A stretch of DNA of 64,000 bases from Solirubrobacteraceae bacterium (GTDB lineage: Bacteria > Actinomycetota > Thermoleophilia > Solirubrobacterales > Solirubrobacteraceae): positions 30,844 through 94,843 of the forward strand of contig JADGPP010000004.1 of assembly GCA_017882375.1 (NCBI GenBank), written 5' to 3'. Positions 52,605 through 62,255 of the stretch are shown here, piece by piece. The position numbers and the translations under genes are program-made. Position 1 is the first letter of the stretch. Each line of letters begins with the position of its first letter. The notes under the pieces are model-generated. The model saw nothing but the letters and a program-made list of their open reading frames with translations. It had not been told where the DNA came from and did not search any database.

Positions 52605-53960
52605 GGCGACCGGCAGGCTGACCACGAAGCGCGCGCCCGTGCCGTGCTCGGGCGACTGCAGCGAGACGTTGCCGCCGTGTGTCTCGGCGACGGCCTTGAC
52701 GATCGCCAGGCCGAGGCCGAAGGAGCCGCCGCGATCGCCGGCGCCGCGTACGAAGCGCTCGAACATGGTGGGGGCCAGCTCGGGCGGAACACCGGGGCCG
52801 TTGTCCTCGACGACGAGCGTTGCCTGACCCTCGCTGGCGGCGGTCGCCACGCGGATGCGCGTCCCCGGCGGTGTGTGACGCAGCGAGTTCTCCAGCAGGT
52901 TGATCGTCAGGCGGTGCAGCTCGTCGCGCGCGGCGTCGACGATCGCCGGGTGGACATCGAGGACGATCTCGTGCTCGGCGCTGACAGGCCCCAGCTCACC
53001 GGCGGCCTCGACGACGATCTGCGCCAGGTCCAACGGCTCACGCCGCACCACGCGCCCGACGTCTGTGCGCGCGAGCAGCAGCAGGTCGGCGACGAGCCTG
53101 CGCATTCGCCGCGACGAGCGCAGCGCCGAGCGCGCCGCTTCGCCCTCGTCGCCGTCCAGCGATTCGGCGAGCAGCTCGAGGTTGGCCAGCACGCTGGTCA
53201 GCGGCGTGCGCAGCTCGTGCGAGGCGTCGGCGACGAAGCGTCGCTGGCGCGCGAGCATCGTCTCGGTCTCGCCACGCGCGGCGTCGAGCTCGCGCAGCAT
53301 TCCCTGCAGCGTGCGTGCGAGCTCGCCGACCTCGTCGTCGGCCTGGGGCTCGGGAACGCTGAGCGAGGGGTCACGGGTGCGCGCAATCGCCTCCGCCGTC
53401 GAGGTCAGCTCGGCGATCGGCGCCATCGCGCGGCGCGCGATCATCATGCCGGCGAAACCGGCGAGACCGGTGCCGAGCAGCACGCCGACGAGCAGGAACA
53501 GCTCCACGCGCGCGACCGTCGCCTCGGTGTCGGAAATCTTTCGCCCGTACTGGATGATCACCTGGCCGATCGGCTCGTCGGTGCCGGACACGCGCACGAT
53601 CCCCGCGCGGCTGACCACGCGGTAGCCGTGCACGGTCTTGGCCTGCACGCTCGGCGTGCCCAGCGAGGGGGCTTTGGCCGGTTCCTGGGCGACGATCGAG
53701 CCGCCGAGCGTGAAGATGCGCACGATCGCGTGGTCGGCCGGTGCGGCGTAGGCGGCCAGGGGCGGCTCGATCGTCACCGCGCGATGCACGCTCGTGGGGG
53801 CGACTTTGATGTTCAGCTGCGTCGGAAGCTGGTTGGCCGTGTCGGCCACCTGGCGGTTGAAGTCCGAGCGCACGCGGTGGACCGTGAAGGAGCCGATGCC
53901 GATCGCGAACGCGCACAGGATCACGAACGTCAGCAGCGAGGAGACGCCCGCCAGGCGCAC
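52545..53960 (-). CDS. Sensor histidine kinase
   Basis: Membrane sensor of a two-component system. A first membrane helix (LLTFVILCAFAIGIGSF), an extracytoplasmic domain of about 130 residues, a second helix (LFLLVGVLLGTGLAGFAGMM) and HAMP are followed by HisKA with the phosphorylated His in FVADASHELRTPLTSVLANL. The HATPase domain has NLLENSLRHTPPG, VVEDNGPGVPPE and GLGLAIVKAVAETHGG. About 471 residues from GTG 53960; upstream in-frame starts would overlap the regulator gene. The signal is unknown. Confidence 0.9.
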   Translation of the reverse strand: MRLAGVSSLLTFVILCAFAIGIGSFTVHRVRSDFNRQVADTANQLPTQLNIKVAPTSVHRAVTIEPPLAAYAAPADHAIVRIFTLGGSIVAQEPAKAPSLGTPSVQAKTVHGYRVVSRAGIVRVSGTDEPIGQVIIQYGRKISDTEATVARVELFLLVGVLLGTGLAGFAGMMIARRAMAPIAELTSTAEAIARTRDPSLSVPEPQADDEVGELARTLQGMLRELDAARGETETMLARQRRFVADASHELRTPLTSVLANLELLAESLDGDEGEAARSALRSSRRMRRLVADLLLLARTDVGRVVRREPLDLAQIVVEAAGELGPVSAEHEIVLDVHPAIVDAARDELHRLTINLLENSLRHTPPGTRIRVATAASEGQATLVVEDNGPGVPPELAPTMFERFVRGAGDRGGSFGLGLAIVKAVAETHGGNVSLQSPEHGTGARFVVSLPVASDLHDDGQHHRSSLEAIVD

Positions 53961-54027
53961 GCGGATCGGCAGGCGGTCAAAGCTCGCGGAGGCGCTCTGA
54001 AACGCGCCTGAGACGGCGCGTGGAAGC

Positions 54028-54714
54028 CTAGGCGCGAAGGACGTAGCCGGCTCCCCTGATCGTGTGCAGCAGGCGCGGCTCGCCGTCGGCCTCCAGCTTG
54101 CGACGCAGGTTGGAGACGAAGACCTCGATCGTATTGGTCGTCGAGAATGGGTCATATCCCCACACCTCGTCGAGCAGCCGCTGGCGCGAGATCACGATGC
54201 GCTCGTTGCGCATCAGGTACTCCAGCAGCTCGAACTCGCGCTGGGTCAGATCGACCGCGCGCTCGCCGCGCACGACCTCGTGCGTGTCGACGTTCAACGA
54301 CAAGTCGCCGACGCGTAGCGGCGCGGAACCGCGCGGGGGACGCCGGCGCAGCAGCGCGCGCATGCGCGCGAGCAGCTCCTGGCGCTCGAACGGCTTGACC
54401 AGGTAGTCGTCGGCGCCGGCGTCCAGGCCCTCGACGCGCGACTCCAGCGCGTCGCGCGCGGTGAGGATCAGGATCGGCACGTCGTCCTCGGCGCGCAGCG
54501 TGCGGGCTACATCAACGCCGTCGAGGCCCGGCAGGCCGAGATCGAGGATCACCAGGTCGGGTGCGAAGGAGCGGCCGCTCTCGAGGGCCGTGGGCCCATC
54601 GGCCGCGGCGCGAACCTCATAGCCCTCCATGCGCAGCGAGCGCTGGAGCGCCTGGGCTATGTCCTCGTCGTCCTCGACGACCAGGACGCGTGGTGCGCGG
54701 GAGAAGTCGTTCAT
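54028..54714 (-). CDS. OmpR/PhoB-family response regulator
   Basis: A 228-residue regulator with receiver and winged-helix domains. The receiver has the acidic pocket VLVVEDDEDIAQ, phospho-acceptor Asp in LVILDLGLPGLDG, Thr in ILILTARD and Lys in YLVKPF. The DNA-binding domain shows LTQREFELLEYLMRNE and VFVSNLRRKLEADGEPRLLH. It lies upstream of its kinase on the same strand. Confidence 0.93.
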   Translation of the reverse strand: MNDFSRAPRVLVVEDDEDIAQALQRSLRMEGYEVRAAADGPTALESGRSFAPDLVILDLGLPGLDGVDVARTLRAEDDVPILILTARDALESRVEGLDAGADDYLVKPFERQELLARMRALLRRRPPRGSAPLRVGDLSLNVDTHEVVRGERAVDLTQREFELLEYLMRNERIVISRQRLLDEVWGYDPFSTTNTIEVFVSNLRRKLEADGEPRLLHTIRGAGYVLRA

Positions 54715-54796
54715 CGTCTTTATGTATCGGCGGGCACTAAAGCGATGGTAAGGCCCCGGGGCAGGTTACGGCGGGTTGGCGTCGAAGTTGCGCGAG

Positions 54797-57310
54797 ATGG
54801 CCAGTACACGCAAGCGCGCCCCTGCGCGCTCCCGGAACAGCCGATCCTCGGGCGCCCGAAACACGCGCAAGCGCGCGACCGGACGCGGGCGCGGCGGCTC
54901 GCGCGGCCTGCTCGGCAGCCGCTCGCTGGTCCCGCGTGGCATGCCGCGCCTGCCGGTGCTCGACCAGCGCGGGCGCGATGTGCTCGGCCTGGCGCTCGTC
55001 GCCGTCGGTGTGTTCATGGGCTTCGTGCTCTACGGCGGCTGGGAAGGCGGTCGCGCGGGGCATGGCCTCGCCGTCGCGCTGGGTTGGGCGCTCGGCAAAG
55101 CGCGCGTGCTCGCGCCGCCGGCGCTGATCGGTGGCGGCGGGATGCTGCTGCTGGCGCAGGCGCTGTCGGCCAGACGATCGTTGCTGGGCGACCCGCGCTC
55201 GATCGGCGGCGTCTGCCTGTTCGCCGCGGCGACGCTGGCGCTGGCCGCCGGCACGCTCGGGCTCAGCTCAGGCGCGGCGCACGGCGACGCAGCCTGGAAG
55301 TCGGCCTATCTGCAGTCCCATGGCGGGGTCGTCGGCGAGGGCCTCTACCAGCTTGCCGACAAGCTCGTGCAGGGCGTCGGCGTGGACATCCTCGTCATCT
55401 TCCTGCTGTTCGTGGGGACAACGCTGATCACCGGCGCATCGCTGGGAGGCGCGCTGCGCGCTACCGGCAGCGGCGTCGTGGAAACGACACGCATGATGCG
55501 CTCGCTCAGCGCCCGCCGCGAGGACGACGAGCAGGCGCTCCCCGAGGGCTTTGACATGCACGAGTTCGCCGCTGCGCCCGGCTTGCAGCCGCCCGAGCCG
55601 GACACCGCTGAACTGGTCGTGCGCGCGACGCACGTCGAGGGCCCCGCGCAGGAGGACCCGTCGATCCAGGACGAGCCGCTCGGGCAGGAGGACCACGCCG
55701 AGCAGCTCGCGGACGCGCAGGACCGAGCCGAGTCCGAGCTCGGCGAGGAGGACGAGGACGTCTCCGGCGTGGCGCGCACCGACGTCGGCGACGTGACCCC
55801 GCAGGGCAGGCTGCGCGATGCGGTGACCGACGATCCGAGCTTCGTCTGGGAGATGCCCGACGCGAGCAAGCTGTTGACGCGCTCGACCGGCGAGCAGACG
55901 CGACCGGACACGGCGGGACAGGCGCAGACTGCCACCAGCCTCGTCGAGGCGCTCGGCCACTTCGGCGTGCAGGCGAAGGTGATCGGCACGGTCGCCGGGC
56001 CGCACATCACGCGCTACGAGCTGCGCCTGGCGCCCGGCACGAAGGTCGCAAAGGTCGCGCAGCTGAAGGACGACCTGGCCTATGCGCTGGCGGCAACCGA
56101 TATCCGCATCCTCGCGCCGATCCCCGGCAAGCAGGCGGTCGGCGTGGAGGTCCCCAACCTGCACCGGCGCATCGTGCGCCTCGGCGACGTCTTTCAGCAG
56201 CCACCGAAGGACTGGTCGCCGCTCACCGTGTGGCTCGGCAAGGACGTCGCGGGCAAGGCGATCGGCGCCGACCTGGCAAAGATGCCCCACCTGCTCGTCG
56301 CCGGCACGACCGGCGCGGGAAAGTCGGCGGCGATCAACGCGATGCTCTCCAGCGTGCTGCTGCGCGCGAGCCCGCACGAGGTGCGCCTGGTGCTGGTCGA
56401 CCCCAAGCAGGTCGAGCTCAACCACTACGAGTCGATCCCGCACCTGCTCACGCCGGTGATCACGAGCCCGCGGATGGCGGCCAACGCGCTGCAGAACCTC
56501 GTCAAGGAGATGGAGAGCCGCTACGGGATCATGTCGCTGGCGCGCACGCGCGGGCTGATCGAGCTCAACAAAGCGCGCGCCAGGCGCGGCGAAGCGCCGC
56601 TGCCGTACATCCTCTGCGTGATCGACGAGCTCGCGGACCTGATGATGGTCGCGCCGGCCGACGTCGAGGACTCGATCATCCGCCTCGCACAGAAGGCTCG
56701 TGCGGTCGGCATCCACCTCGTCCTGGCCACGCAGAGCCCGCGCGTTGACGTGATCACCGGCATGATCAAGGCCAACGTGCCGTCGCGGATCGCCTTCTCG
56801 GTCTCCTCGCAGACCGACTCGCGCGTGATCCTCGACCAGAACGGCGCGGAGTCGCTGCTGGGGCAGGGCGACATGCTGTTCAGCCCCGTCGGCACCTCCC
56901 GCCTGCAGCGCATCCAGGGCGCCTACATCGATGAGCGCCAGATCGCCAAGCTGACCGACCTGTGGCGCCGCCAGGGCGAACCGGAGCTGCGCGAGGAGCT
57001 GCTTGCGGAGGTCGAGCCCGAGACCCCGGAGTCCTCGCCCGACGAGTTCGACCCCGACGAGGACCCGTTGCTGGGCGACGCGATCAGGCTGGTCGCCGAA
57101 ATGCAGACGGCTTCGACCTCGATGTTGCAGCGGCGCCTGCGCCTGGGCTACACGCGCGCCGGGCGCGTGATCGACATGCTCGAGCGCCGCGGCGTGATCT
57201 CCGGCTACGAGGGCTCCAAGCCCCGGCAGGTGCTGGTGACCGAGGCGGACCTGCCGCGCGTGCTTGCCGCGTTGGGCGAGGCCGCCGAGCCCGCCGCCAC
57301 AAGCGACTAG
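54797..57310 (+). CDS. ftsK: DNA translocase FtsK/SpoIIIE
   Basis: Septal DNA pump that clears chromosomes at division. About 50 basic residues precede four membrane helices (RDVLGLALVAVGVFMGFVLY onward), then an acidic linker of about 130 residues, FtsK alpha and beta motor domains with Walker A LLVAGTTGAGKSAAINAML and Walker B ILCVIDELADLMMVAP, and a C-terminal winged-helix gamma domain (TSMLQRRLRLGYTRAGRVID). 837 residues from ATG 54797; a TTG 21 bases earlier is less likely. Confidence 0.95.
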   Translation: MASTRKRAPARSRNSRSSGARNTRKRATGRGRGGSRGLLGSRSLVPRGMPRLPVLDQRGRDVLGLALVAVGVFMGFVLYGGWEGGRAGHGLAVALGWALGKARVLAPPALIGGGGMLLLAQALSARRSLLGDPRSIGGVCLFAAATLALAAGTLGLSSGAAHGDAAWKSAYLQSHGGVVGEGLYQLADKLVQGVGVDILVIFLLFVGTTLITGASLGGALRATGSGVVETTRMMRSLSARREDDEQALPEGFDMHEFAAAPGLQPPEPDTAELVVRATHVEGPAQEDPSIQDEPLGQEDHAEQLADAQDRAESELGEEDEDVSGVARTDVGDVTPQGRLRDAVTDDPSFVWEMPDASKLLTRSTGEQTRPDTAGQAQTATSLVEALGHFGVQAKVIGTVAGPHITRYELRLAPGTKVAKVAQLKDDLAYALAATDIRILAPIPGKQAVGVEVPNLHRRIVRLGDVFQQPPKDWSPLTVWLGKDVAGKAIGADLAKMPHLLVAGTTGAGKSAAINAMLSSVLLRASPHEVRLVLVDPKQVELNHYESIPHLLTPVITSPRMAANALQNLVKEMESRYGIMSLARTRGLIELNKARARRGEAPLPYILCVIDELADLMMVAPADVEDSIIRLAQKARAVGIHLVLATQSPRVDVITGMIKANVPSRIAFSVSSQTDSRVILDQNGAESLLGQGDMLFSPVGTSRLQRIQGAYIDERQIAKLTDLWRRQGEPELREELLAEVEPETPESSPDEFDPDEDPLLGDAIRLVAEMQTASTSMLQRRLRLGYTRAGRVIDMLERRGVISGYEGSKPRQVLVTEADLPRVLAALGEAAEPAATSD

Positions 57311-57322
57311 CCTTTCAGGCAG

Positions 57323-58114
57323 ATGCCCGAGATCGGTGAAACGCTACGCGACGCGCGTATGCGCGCTCGTATAGACGTCTCGGAGATCGAGGCCAAGACG
57401 AAGATCCGCGCGAAGTACCTGCGCGCGTTGGAGAACGAGGAGTGGGGGCTGCTGCCGGGGCCGACGTTCGTCAAGAGCTTCCTGCGCACCTACGCGCAGG
57501 CGCTCGGCCTCGACGGCAAGGCGCTGGTGGAGGAGTATCGCCTCAGCCACGAGCATCCGAGCGAGGCGGCGCTGGAGCCGATCGTCTCGAGCCCGCAGCG
57601 CAGTCGCGGCCGCCCGGCCGGCGGACGCGCGCCCGGGGGGCCCTCGCGCGGCTACCTGGCGATCGTCGGCGTGGTCGTGCTGCTGATCGTGCTGCTCGTC
57701 GTGGGGCTGATCAGCAACGGCGGGGGAGGCTCGAAATCGAGCTCGACGCACAGCGCCTCCGGGACGACCCGCAAGGCCACGACGCCGGCGCGCAAGCACC
57801 GCACCGGAACGTCGAGCTCCTCGCGCAGCGCCATCGTGGCGCTCTCGCTGCGGCCCTCGGCGGCTGTGTATGTGTGTCTGATCGGCGATAACGGGCGCAA
57901 GGTGATCCCAGGCAAGGAACTGCAGGCGGGCAAAAGCACGCCGACGTATCACGCGCGGCGCTTTGAGATCACGCTGGGCAACAGCTCGGTGACGATGTTC
58001 GTCGACGGGCGCGCGCGGACCGTGCCTGCGTCGAGCCAGGCGATCGGCTACACGATCACCAAGGCGTCAGGGCGCAAACGGCTGCACACGGGCCAGCTGC
58101 CTACCTGCACGTGA
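57323..58114 (+). CDS. RodZ-like helix-turn-helix membrane protein
   Basis: A 263-residue protein with an N-terminal HTH_25 domain ([40 protein letters not shown]), one membrane helix ([20 protein letters not shown], about 110-130), a Ser/Thr linker and a C-terminal DUF4115-like domain ([20 protein letters not shown]). The layout matches RodZ, which links cell shape to MreB. It lies between ftsK and cinA, a common actinobacterial order, although rimO and pgsA are absent here. Confidence 0.85.
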   Translation: MPEIGETLRDARMRARIDVSEIEAKTKIRAKYLRALENEEWGLLPGPTFVKSFLRTYAQALGLDGKALVEEYRLSHEHPSEAALEPIVSSPQRSRGRPAGGRAPGGPSRGYLAIVGVVVLLIVLLVVGLISNGGGGSKSSSTHSASGTTRKATTPARKHRTGTSSSSRSAIVALSLRPSAAVYVCLIGDNGRKVIPGKELQAGKSTPTYHARRFEITLGNSSVTMFVDGRARTVPASSQAIGYTITKASGRKRLHTGQLPTCT

Positions 58115-59391
58115 GCGCACGGGCCGGCATCGTCGTGACCGGCACGGAGGTGCTCACCGGCCGTGTCAGCGACCGCAACGGGCCGTGGCTGTCTGACCGG
58201 CTGCGCGAGCTGGGCGTCGATCTCGCGCACATCTCGATCGTCGGCGACCGCCCGCAGGACATGCGCGCGGCGCTGGCGTTCATGGCCGAGCAGCGCATGG
58301 ATCTGGTGCTGACCAGCGGCGGCCTCGGGCCGACCGCCGACGATCTCACCGCCGAGGTCGTGGGCGACTTCCAGGGGCGCGAGATGGTCCTCGACGAGCA
58401 GCTGGAGCAGCAAATCGCCGAGGTCGTGCGCCCGCTGATGACGCGCTGGCCCGGCCTCGACGTCGCGGCGATCGAGCTCGGCACGCGCAAGCAAGCGACG
58501 ATTCCCGCCGGCGCGACGATTCTCGAGCCGATCGGCACGGCGCCCGGATTGGTCGTCCCGCCGCAGCAGAATGCCGCCGGCCCGACGATCGTCGCGCTGC
58601 CCGGCCCGCCGCGCGAGCTGCAGCCGATGTGGGAGCGCGCGGTGCAGACCGAGGCGCTGCGCGCGGCCGTGTGCGGCGCGACCACCTACCGCCAGCGGAT
58701 GCTGCGCCTGTTCGGGATGCCCGAGTCGGAGATCGCCGAGACGCTGCGCGCGGCCGGGCGCGAGGGCGTCGAGCTCGATCGCCTGGAGATAACCACGTGC
58801 CTGAAACGCGGCGAGATCGAGGTCGTCACACGCTATGAGCCCGACAGCGAGAGCGTGTATGACGCGTTTGCGCAGATCGTCGCCGAGCGCCACTCCGACG
58901 CGCTGTTCTCAGACGACGGCAGCACGATCGACGACCAGATCGCCACGCTGCTGGACCGACGCACGATCGCGACCGCCGAGTCGTGCACCGGCGGCCTGCT
59001 AGCAGCGCGCCTGACCGACCGGGCGGGCTCCTCGCGCTACGTCAAGGGCGCGATCGTCGCCTACAGCAACGAGGTCAAGGTGGCGCAGGCGGGGGTTGCG
59101 CCCGAGCTGATCGAGCGCCACGGAGCGGTCTCTGCGGAGGTCGCCCAGGCTCTCGCCGAGGGCGCCCGAGAGCGCCTGGGCGCCGATCTCGGTGTCGGCG
59201 TGACCGGAATCGCCGGACCGGACGGCGGCAGCGAGGACAAGCCTGTCGGGCTCGTCTGGCTGACCGTCGCAGGACCCGGGGACGCAACCATGACCAGGTC
59301 GGTCCATCTCCCTGGCGGCAGGGCCGATGTGCGCGATCGCGCGACGACCGTTGCCATGCACATGCTTCGCCGCGCGCTGCTCGGCGCATGA
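58111..59391 (+). CDS. cinA: CinA family protein (nicotinamide-nucleotide amidase / MoCF-like)
   Basis: Two domains: an N-terminal MoCF-like pyrophosphatase domain ([39 protein letters not shown]) and a C-terminal PncC amidase domain ([40 protein letters not shown]). The family recycles NMN formed by DNA ligase and was first linked to competence. 426 residues. GTG start overlaps the previous stop. The usual neighbour recA lies 1.5 kb downstream. Confidence 0.93.
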   Translation: MSARAGIVVTGTEVLTGRVSDRNGPWLSDRLRELGVDLAHISIVGDRPQDMRAALAFMAEQRMDLVLTSGGLGPTADDLTAEVVGDFQGREMVLDEQLEQQIAEVVRPLMTRWPGLDVAAIELGTRKQATIPAGATILEPIGTAPGLVVPPQQNAAGPTIVALPGPPRELQPMWERAVQTEALRAAVCGATTYRQRMLRLFGMPESEIAETLRAAGREGVELDRLEITTCLKRGEIEVVTRYEPDSESVYDAFAQIVAERHSDALFSDDGSTIDDQIATLLDRRTIATAESCTGGLLAARLTDRAGSSRYVKGAIVAYSNEVKVAQAGVAPELIERHGAVSAEVAQALAEGARERLGADLGVGVTGIAGPDGGSEDKPVGLVWLTVAGPGDATMTRSVHLPGGRADVRDRATTVAMHMLRRALLGA

Positions 59392-59441
59392 GGGTGAGGC
59401 CCTTCGCCGCAGCTCGCACGCCCCGCTAGCATCGCCCGGCG

Positions 59442-60101
59442 ATGTCTCGCCCGGCCACAGCGCGGCTGTTCGTGGCGATCGACCCGCCGGCGGCGATGCG
59501 CGAGCAGCTCGCCGCGTGGGCCCGCCTGGCCGTCGCCGCCATGGGCGCCTCCGGGCGGAACGGCGTTCCTCGCGGCGTGCGGCTGCTGGAGCCCGAGACG
59601 ATGCATCTGACGCTGTGCTTTATCGGCAGCCGCCCCGTCGAGGAGATCGAGACGATCGCCACAGCCCTGGACGGGCTGATCGCATCCAGCGGCGAGCTGT
59701 CTCTCGGCGCCCCGCTGTGGCTGCCGCCGCGAAGTCCGCGCTCGCTCGCGCTGGAGGTCCACGATCGCCGCGGCGAGCTGGCGGCTCTGCACGGGGTCGT
59801 GCAGGCTGCGCTGGCGGATGCGATCGATTGGCAGCCCGAGCGCCGGCGCTTCAGGGGTCACGTGACGGTCGCGCGGCTGGGCCGTGAGCGCTCGCGAGCC
59901 CGCCGGGCGGGAGTCGGCGGGCAGGTGCCACCACCGACGCCGCAGTTGTCCTTCGTGCCTGCCGAGGTCGTGCTCTATCGCTCGTGGCTGGCGCCTGCCG
60001 GGGCGAGCTACGAAGCGCTGACGACGAGCGCTTTGTGCGCGCCTTCGGATTCTTCGCCCGACGGCGAGGACGGGGTGGACGAGGACCCGGCGCTCCGGTA
60101 G
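59442..60101 (+). CDS. thpR: RNA 2',3'-cyclic phosphodiesterase (LigT/ThpR family)
   Basis: 2H phosphoesterase that opens 2',3'-cyclic phosphates on RNA. The two catalytic HxTx motifs are present in PETMHLTLCFIGSRPVEEIE and FRGHVTVARLGRERSRAR, and ARLFVAIDPPAAMREQL is the usual start. 219 residues; the last 30 are acidic and overlap a convergent gene by 94 bases. TAGCAT lies 9 bases before the ATG, without a Shine-Dalgarno. Confidence 0.92.
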   Translation: MSRPATARLFVAIDPPAAMREQLAAWARLAVAAMGASGRNGVPRGVRLLEPETMHLTLCFIGSRPVEEIETIATALDGLIASSGELSLGAPLWLPPRSPRSLALEVHDRRGELAALHGVVQAALADAIDWQPERRRFRGHVTVARLGRERSRARRAGVGGQVPPPTPQLSFVPAEVVLYRSWLAPAGASYEALTTSALCAPSDSSPDGEDGVDEDPALR

Positions 60102-60703
60102 GCCATGCACGCGAGCATCGAGCCGTCGCCTGAGAGGACCGGCGGCGAGCCGTCTTCGCATTCGGGTTGTGAGCCGTCGTCGCAGGTGTAGCCGCCGCTC
60201 GCGCCCGCCGGGGCGCTGCCGTCTTCGCAGCTGGCTTCGCTGAATCCGACGACGGGTTTTGCCGCCTTCGGGCAGACCGGGCCGAGGCCTTTGCTCGCAA
60301 GGGCCGGTTCAGACCCGTCCCCGCAGATCGGTTCGGAGCCGTCGGCGCAGGAGTAGGAGCCTTCGCTTTCGCGGACCGGGGTGCTCGCGTCCTCGCAGAC
60401 GGCCGGCACCGGTGCCGGGATGGCTGGCGTGTGCGTGGCCGGCTGGTGCGTGGACTTCTTCTTCTTTGCCGCCACGCGCTTGGCGTGATGGTGCTTGGCC
60501 TTGGTCTTTGCGTGGGTCCCGTGCCAAAGTGCCGCGCATGCCCGACCCTGCGCTCCGGAATGGGCGGCTCGCGGGGCGCATCCGGCCGGCGACCCTTGAG
60601 CTGAGCTGGGCGCGACGCGCACGAGCAGCGCGACCAGCGCCGCGAGCAGCAGCACCGCGGAAAGGAGGGCGAGCGCGCGCCGTGGGGTTGCGCTGCAGGT
60701 CAA
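60008..60703 (-). CDS. Secreted Cys-rich repeat protein of unknown function
   Basis: A 231-residue protein with a signal peptide ([20 protein letters not shown]) and a Lys/His-rich segment. Next comes a repeat region in which units like [34 protein letters not shown] and [13 protein letters not shown] recur. The regular Cys-x-Asp-Gly-Ser spacing suggests disulfide-bonded or metal-binding extracellular modules. I recognise no family. The 3' end overlaps thpR on the other strand; signal peptide and repeats argue that the frame is real. Confidence 0.65.
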   Translation of the reverse strand: MTCSATPRRALALLSAVLLLAALVALLVRVAPSSAQGSPAGCAPRAAHSGAQGRACAALWHGTHAKTKAKHHHAKRVAAKKKKSTHQPATHTPAIPAPVPAVCEDASTPVRESEGSYSCADGSEPICGDGSEPALASKGLGPVCPKAAKPVVGFSEASCEDGSAPAGASGGYTCDDGSQPECEDGSPPVLSGDGSMLACMAYRSAGSSSTPSSPSGEESEGAHKALVVSAS

Positions 60704-60847
60704 GAGGTCTCCGATGCTTCGAGTGGGGTGTGCCTCTTCATCGTCGGCGGCCGAGGCGCGGGTGAGCTGCCGTGTTGGCGGTGGACGAACGGGTGGACGC
60801 CGGCGGCCCGCCAGAGCCCGCAGGGACTGCGTGTATCGGCAGCAATA

Positions 60848-60861
60848 CGAACAACTGTTCC
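60848..60861. promoter_or_regulatory. LexA (SOS) box upstream of recA
   Basis: C-GAAC-AACT-GTTC-C fits the GAAC-N4-GTTC operator of LexA in actinobacteria and firmicutes. It lies 54 bases before the recA ATG, so recA is probably DNA-damage inducible. Confidence 0.75.
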
Positions 60862-60914
60862 GTCCGGGGCGACCTCTAAGTTGCTCGACTCATCCCGAAC
60901 CGAGGAGTCAGACC

Positions 60915-62012
60915 ATGCCCGTGACCGACCAGGAGAAGGCAGCCAAGGCGCGCGACGCCGCCCTTCAGGGCGCGCTCACGCAGATCGAGCGCGAGTTCGG
61001 CAAGGGCACGGTCATGCGCATGGGCGACGAGGGTGCGCAGGTGCGCTGCGATGCGATCCCCACGGGTGCGCTGTCGCTCGACCTCGCGCTGGGCATCGGC
61101 GGCGTGCCCCGCGGGCGCATCGTCGAGGTGTTCGGCCCGGAGTCCTCGGGCAAGACGACGATGATCTACCACGTGCTCGCCGAGGCGCAGAAGCTGGGCG
61201 GGGTGTGCGCCTTCATCGACGCCGAGCACGCGATGGACCCGCTCTATGCCAAGGAGATCGGCGTGGACATCGACGAGCTGCTGGTCTCCCAGCCAGACTA
61301 CGGCGAGCAGGCCCTGGAGATCGCCGACATGCTCGTGCGCTCGGGCGCCGTCGACGTGGTCGCGATCGACTCGGTCGCCGCGCTCACGCCGCGTGTCGAG
61401 CTCGAGGGGCAGATGGGCGACCAGACGGTCGGCGCGCAGGCGCGGATGATGTCCCAGGCGATGCGCAAGCTCGCCGGCAACCTGAACCGCACGCAGACGC
61501 TGTGCATCCTGACCAACCAGATCCGCGAAAAGGTCGGCGTGATGTTCGGATCGCCGGAGATCCAGCCGGGCGGTCGCGCGCTGAAGTTCTACGCCTCCCA
61601 GCGCCTGGACATCCGGCGCATCGAGACGCTCAAGGACGGCACGGAGGCGGTCGGCAACCGCGTGCGGGTGAAGGTCGTCAAGAACAAGGTCGCCGCGCCC
61701 TTCCGCCAAGCGGAGTTCGACATCGAGTACGGCAAGGGCATTTCCACGTCGGGTTGCCTGATCGACATGGGCCTGGAGCACAACATCGTCTCCAAGTCGG
61801 GCTCGTTCTTCTCCTACGGCAACGATCGTCTCGGGCAGGGTCGCGGCAACGCAAAGGCCCATCTCGACGCCAACCCAGAGGTGGCCAAGGAGATCGAGGA
61901 CAAGATCTACTCGGCGCTCGGCCTGGGCAAGGACCTGGTCACGCCAATCGACCGCGACAAGGACGCCCCCGCGCCAATCGCCAGCGAACCGGCCGTAGCG
62001 GCAGTGGCATAG
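60915..62012 (+). CDS. recA: Recombinase RecA
   Basis: Strand-exchange protein and LexA co-protease. Walker [20 protein letters not shown], the catalytic Glu region [20 protein letters not shown], Walker [22 protein letters not shown]1 [20 protein letters not shown] and L2 [20 protein letters not shown]. 365 residues, no intein. AGGAG seven bases upstream fixes ATG 60915. recX, which often follows recA, is not present. Confidence 0.97.
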   Translation: MPVTDQEKAAKARDAALQGALTQIEREFGKGTVMRMGDEGAQVRCDAIPTGALSLDLALGIGGVPRGRIVEVFGPESSGKTTMIYHVLAEAQKLGGVCAFIDAEHAMDPLYAKEIGVDIDELLVSQPDYGEQALEIADMLVRSGAVDVVAIDSVAALTPRVELEGQMGDQTVGAQARMMSQAMRKLAGNLNRTQTLCILTNQIREKVGVMFGSPEIQPGGRALKFYASQRLDIRRIETLKDGTEAVGNRVRVKVVKNKVAAPFRQAEFDIEYGKGISTSGCLIDMGLEHNIVSKSGSFFSYGNDRLGQGRGNAKAHLDANPEVAKEIEDKIYSALGLGKDLVTPIDRDKDAPAPIASEPAVAAVA

Positions 62013-62039
62013 GCCGGGCCAAGCTGAGTCTGGGCACCA

Positions 62040-62190
62040 GGCTCAACTCTCTCAAGAGGATGGCCAGGATGGCCATCCGTCTCGCGACCCTCGAGCCGGT
62101 CGAGGACGTTCGTCACGATCGCCCGCACGTGGTCCTCGTGGTCGGCGATCCGCTTGGGCGTGAAGCCCACCAGCCTGGGCCGCGAGCCGC
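62040..62190 (-). pseudogene. Cytochrome P450 fragment
   Basis: On the minus strand the text GFTPKRIADHEDHVRAIVTN followed by VLDRLEGRE matches the helix C-D region of bacterial cytochrome P450s (the FTPRRVADHEP type). Nothing of the heme-binding end remains and there is no start codon. It appears to be a short gene relic between recA and trpB. Confidence 0.6.
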
Positions 62191-62255
62191 CGCGGCGCCG
62201 CTCCGGGCGGGGGCGCTAGGCTGTCCCGCGTCGCCGTCACCCATGAGGAGGGACC

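Noticed and set aside
60714..60914. N-terminal extension of RecA through the promoter region
   Set aside because: It runs across the LexA box and lacks similarity to RecA. ATG 60915 has an ideal Shine-Dalgarno.
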